DNA of 64,000 bases from Dyella sedimenti (GTDB lineage: Bacteria; Pseudomonadota; Gammaproteobacteria; Xanthomonadales; Rhodanobacteraceae): the NCBI RefSeq assembly GCF_022760995.1, contig NZ_JAKWJO010000005.1:1-64000 (forward strand), read 5' to 3'. Made by a program: the position numbers and the translations under genes. The notes below the pieces were generated by a model. The model was not told the DNA's origin and searched no databases. It worked only from the letters and a program-made list of their open reading frames with translations. Of the stretch, positions 63,107 to 64,000 are shown piece by piece; positions within the stretch are counted from its first letter, which is position 1; every line of letters starts with the position of its first letter.

Positions 63107-64000
63107 ATGGCCACGGCCACCGCCACCGCTAAGAGCACCGAGAAGCTTGCCGCGCAACGCGCAGAGGTCAGCAAGCTGACCATGTACGACTGGGTTGCGC
63201 TCGACAAGCGCGGCAAGCGCATGAAGGGCGAAATGCCGGCGAAGAACGCCTCGCTGGTCAAGGCGGAACTGCGCCGCCAGGGCATGAACCCGCAGACCGT
63301 GCGGGAACGCTCCAAACCCCTGTTCGGCGCCACCGGCAGCACGGTGAAGCCCCGTGACGTGGCCATCTTCAGCCGCCAGATCGCCACCATGATGGCCTCC
63401 GGCGTGCCGATGGTGCAGGCCTTCGAGATCATTGCCGACGGCCAGAAAAACATCCGCTTCAAGAACATGCTCACCGATGTGAAGCAGAGTATCGAGGGCG
63501 GCTCGGCCTTGCACGAGGCCCTGGCCAAGTACCCCGTCCAGTTCGACGAGCTCTATCGCAACCTGGTGCATGCCGGCGAGTCGGCTGGCGTGCTCGACAC
63601 CGTGCTGGATACGGTAGCGACGTACAAGGAGCGCATGGAGGGCATCAAGTCCAAGATCAAGAAGGCCTTGTTCTACCCAATCATGGTGCTAGCAGTGGCC
63701 ATCCTGGTCAGCATGATCCTGCTGCTGTTCGTGGTGCCGGTATTCGCACAGACCTTCAAGGACGCCGGCGCGGCGCTGCCCGCGCCCACGCAGTTCGTGA
63801 TCAGCGCATCGGACTTCATGAAGTCCTATTGGTGGGTCGTCATCGGCGGTATTGTGGGTGGTGTCGTCGCGATCATCATGGGCAAGAAGCGCTCCCCCAA
63901 ATTCGCCCATCTCCTCGACCGAATCTCGCTACGGCTGCCCGTCATGGGCAATATCCTGCGCCAGTCGGCTATCGCCCGCTTTGCTCGTACGCTAGGCGTG
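63107..64000 (+). CDS. pilC: Type IV pilus inner-membrane platform protein PilC (5' part)
   Basis: PilC is the inner-membrane platform on which PilB acts. The 298 residues visible include a Thr/Ala-rich start (MATATATAKSTEK), the KASLVKAELRRQG-type N-terminal region, the first GSPII_F domain (FSRQIATMMASGVPMVQAFEIIA, LYRNLVHAGESAGVLDTVLD) and the first membrane helices (FYPIMVLAVAILVSMILLLFVVPVF and VVIGGIVGGVVAIIMG). The window ends inside the second F domain. A strong GGGGGGAAGG site precedes the ATG. It follows pilB by 161 bases. Confidence 0.95.
   Translation, partial: MATATATAKSTEKLAAQRAEVSKLTMYDWVALDKRGKRMKGEMPAKNASLVKAELRRQGMNPQTVRERSKPLFGATGSTVKPRDVAIFSRQIATMMASGVPMVQAFEIIADGQKNIRFKNMLTDVKQSIEGGSALHEALAKYPVQFDELYRNLVHAGESAGVLDTVLDTVATYKERMEGIKSKIKKALFYPIMVLAVAILVSMILLLFVVPVFAQTFKDAGAALPAPTQFVISASDFMKSYWWVVIGGIVGGVVAIIMGKKRSPKFAHLLDRISLRLPVMGNILRQSAIARFARTLGV

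Overview
The window looks like chromosome from a GC-rich gammaproteobacterium of the Lysobacterales (Xanthomonadales), most likely Rhodanobacteraceae (Dyella, Luteibacter or Rhodanobacter type). This is inferred from gene content and order: petABC-sspA-sspB, miaB-phoH-ybeY, a large Oar-type TonB receptor, an OlsF-like acyltransferase fusion, and a type IV pilus locus with pilin genes, sugar genes, pilB and pilC. No sequence search was possible, so the taxonomy is an inference.

Layout. 1-4500: an AT-richer orphan membrane protein, a degenerate tRNA-Val-like copy facing the real tRNA-Val, uvrB, a FimT/GspH pseudopilin, an iron-permease-like protein and tRNA-Asn. 4550-12700: ppnN and two TonB-dependent receptors, each receptor closed by a strong terminator. 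12690-23000: housekeeping genes (OlsF-like acyltransferase, MarC, SDR-grxD, sodB, purEK, Trm112-like, DUF1631-nadC, DUF3301), with two copies of a REP-like palindrome. 22966-28510: sspB, sspA and the cytochrome bc1 operon petABC, divergent from a DegS-like protease; the spacer holds a perfect operator-like palindrome and a run of four hairpins. 28496-32858: lytic transglycosylase, miaB, phoH, ybeY.

33287-39321 is an accessory operon placed between ybeY and corC/ybeX, genes that normally sit together. It encodes a HlyD-type adaptor, a secreted alpha/alpha-barrel glycosidase-like protein, a processive cellulose-synthase-like glycosyltransferase with a C-terminal PilZ domain, and an OprM/NodT outer-membrane lipoprotein. 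Together they look like a complete c-di-GMP-controlled polysaccharide synthesis and export machine built from efflux-type parts rather than BcsB/BcsC.

39414-48725: corC, a DUF4105 protein, an AT-richer OafA-type acyltransferase, corA, and a divergent S9 peptidase/POT transporter pair. 48867-64000 is the type IV pilus locus: two tandem pilins, each with a sigma-54-type promoter, then an AT-richer block of about 10.8 kb carrying two tandem TMTC-like GT-C membrane proteins with TPR-like tails, two GT4 transferases, two methyltransferases, a UPF0104 flippase-like protein, a DPM1-like GT2 and a DegT aminotransferase, then pilB and the start of pilC. The block reads as a replaceable cell-surface or pilin-glycosylation cassette inside a conserved pilus cluster.

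The two most interesting systems are the c-di-GMP-type exopolysaccharide operon and the TMTC-like pilin-linked glycosylation cassette.
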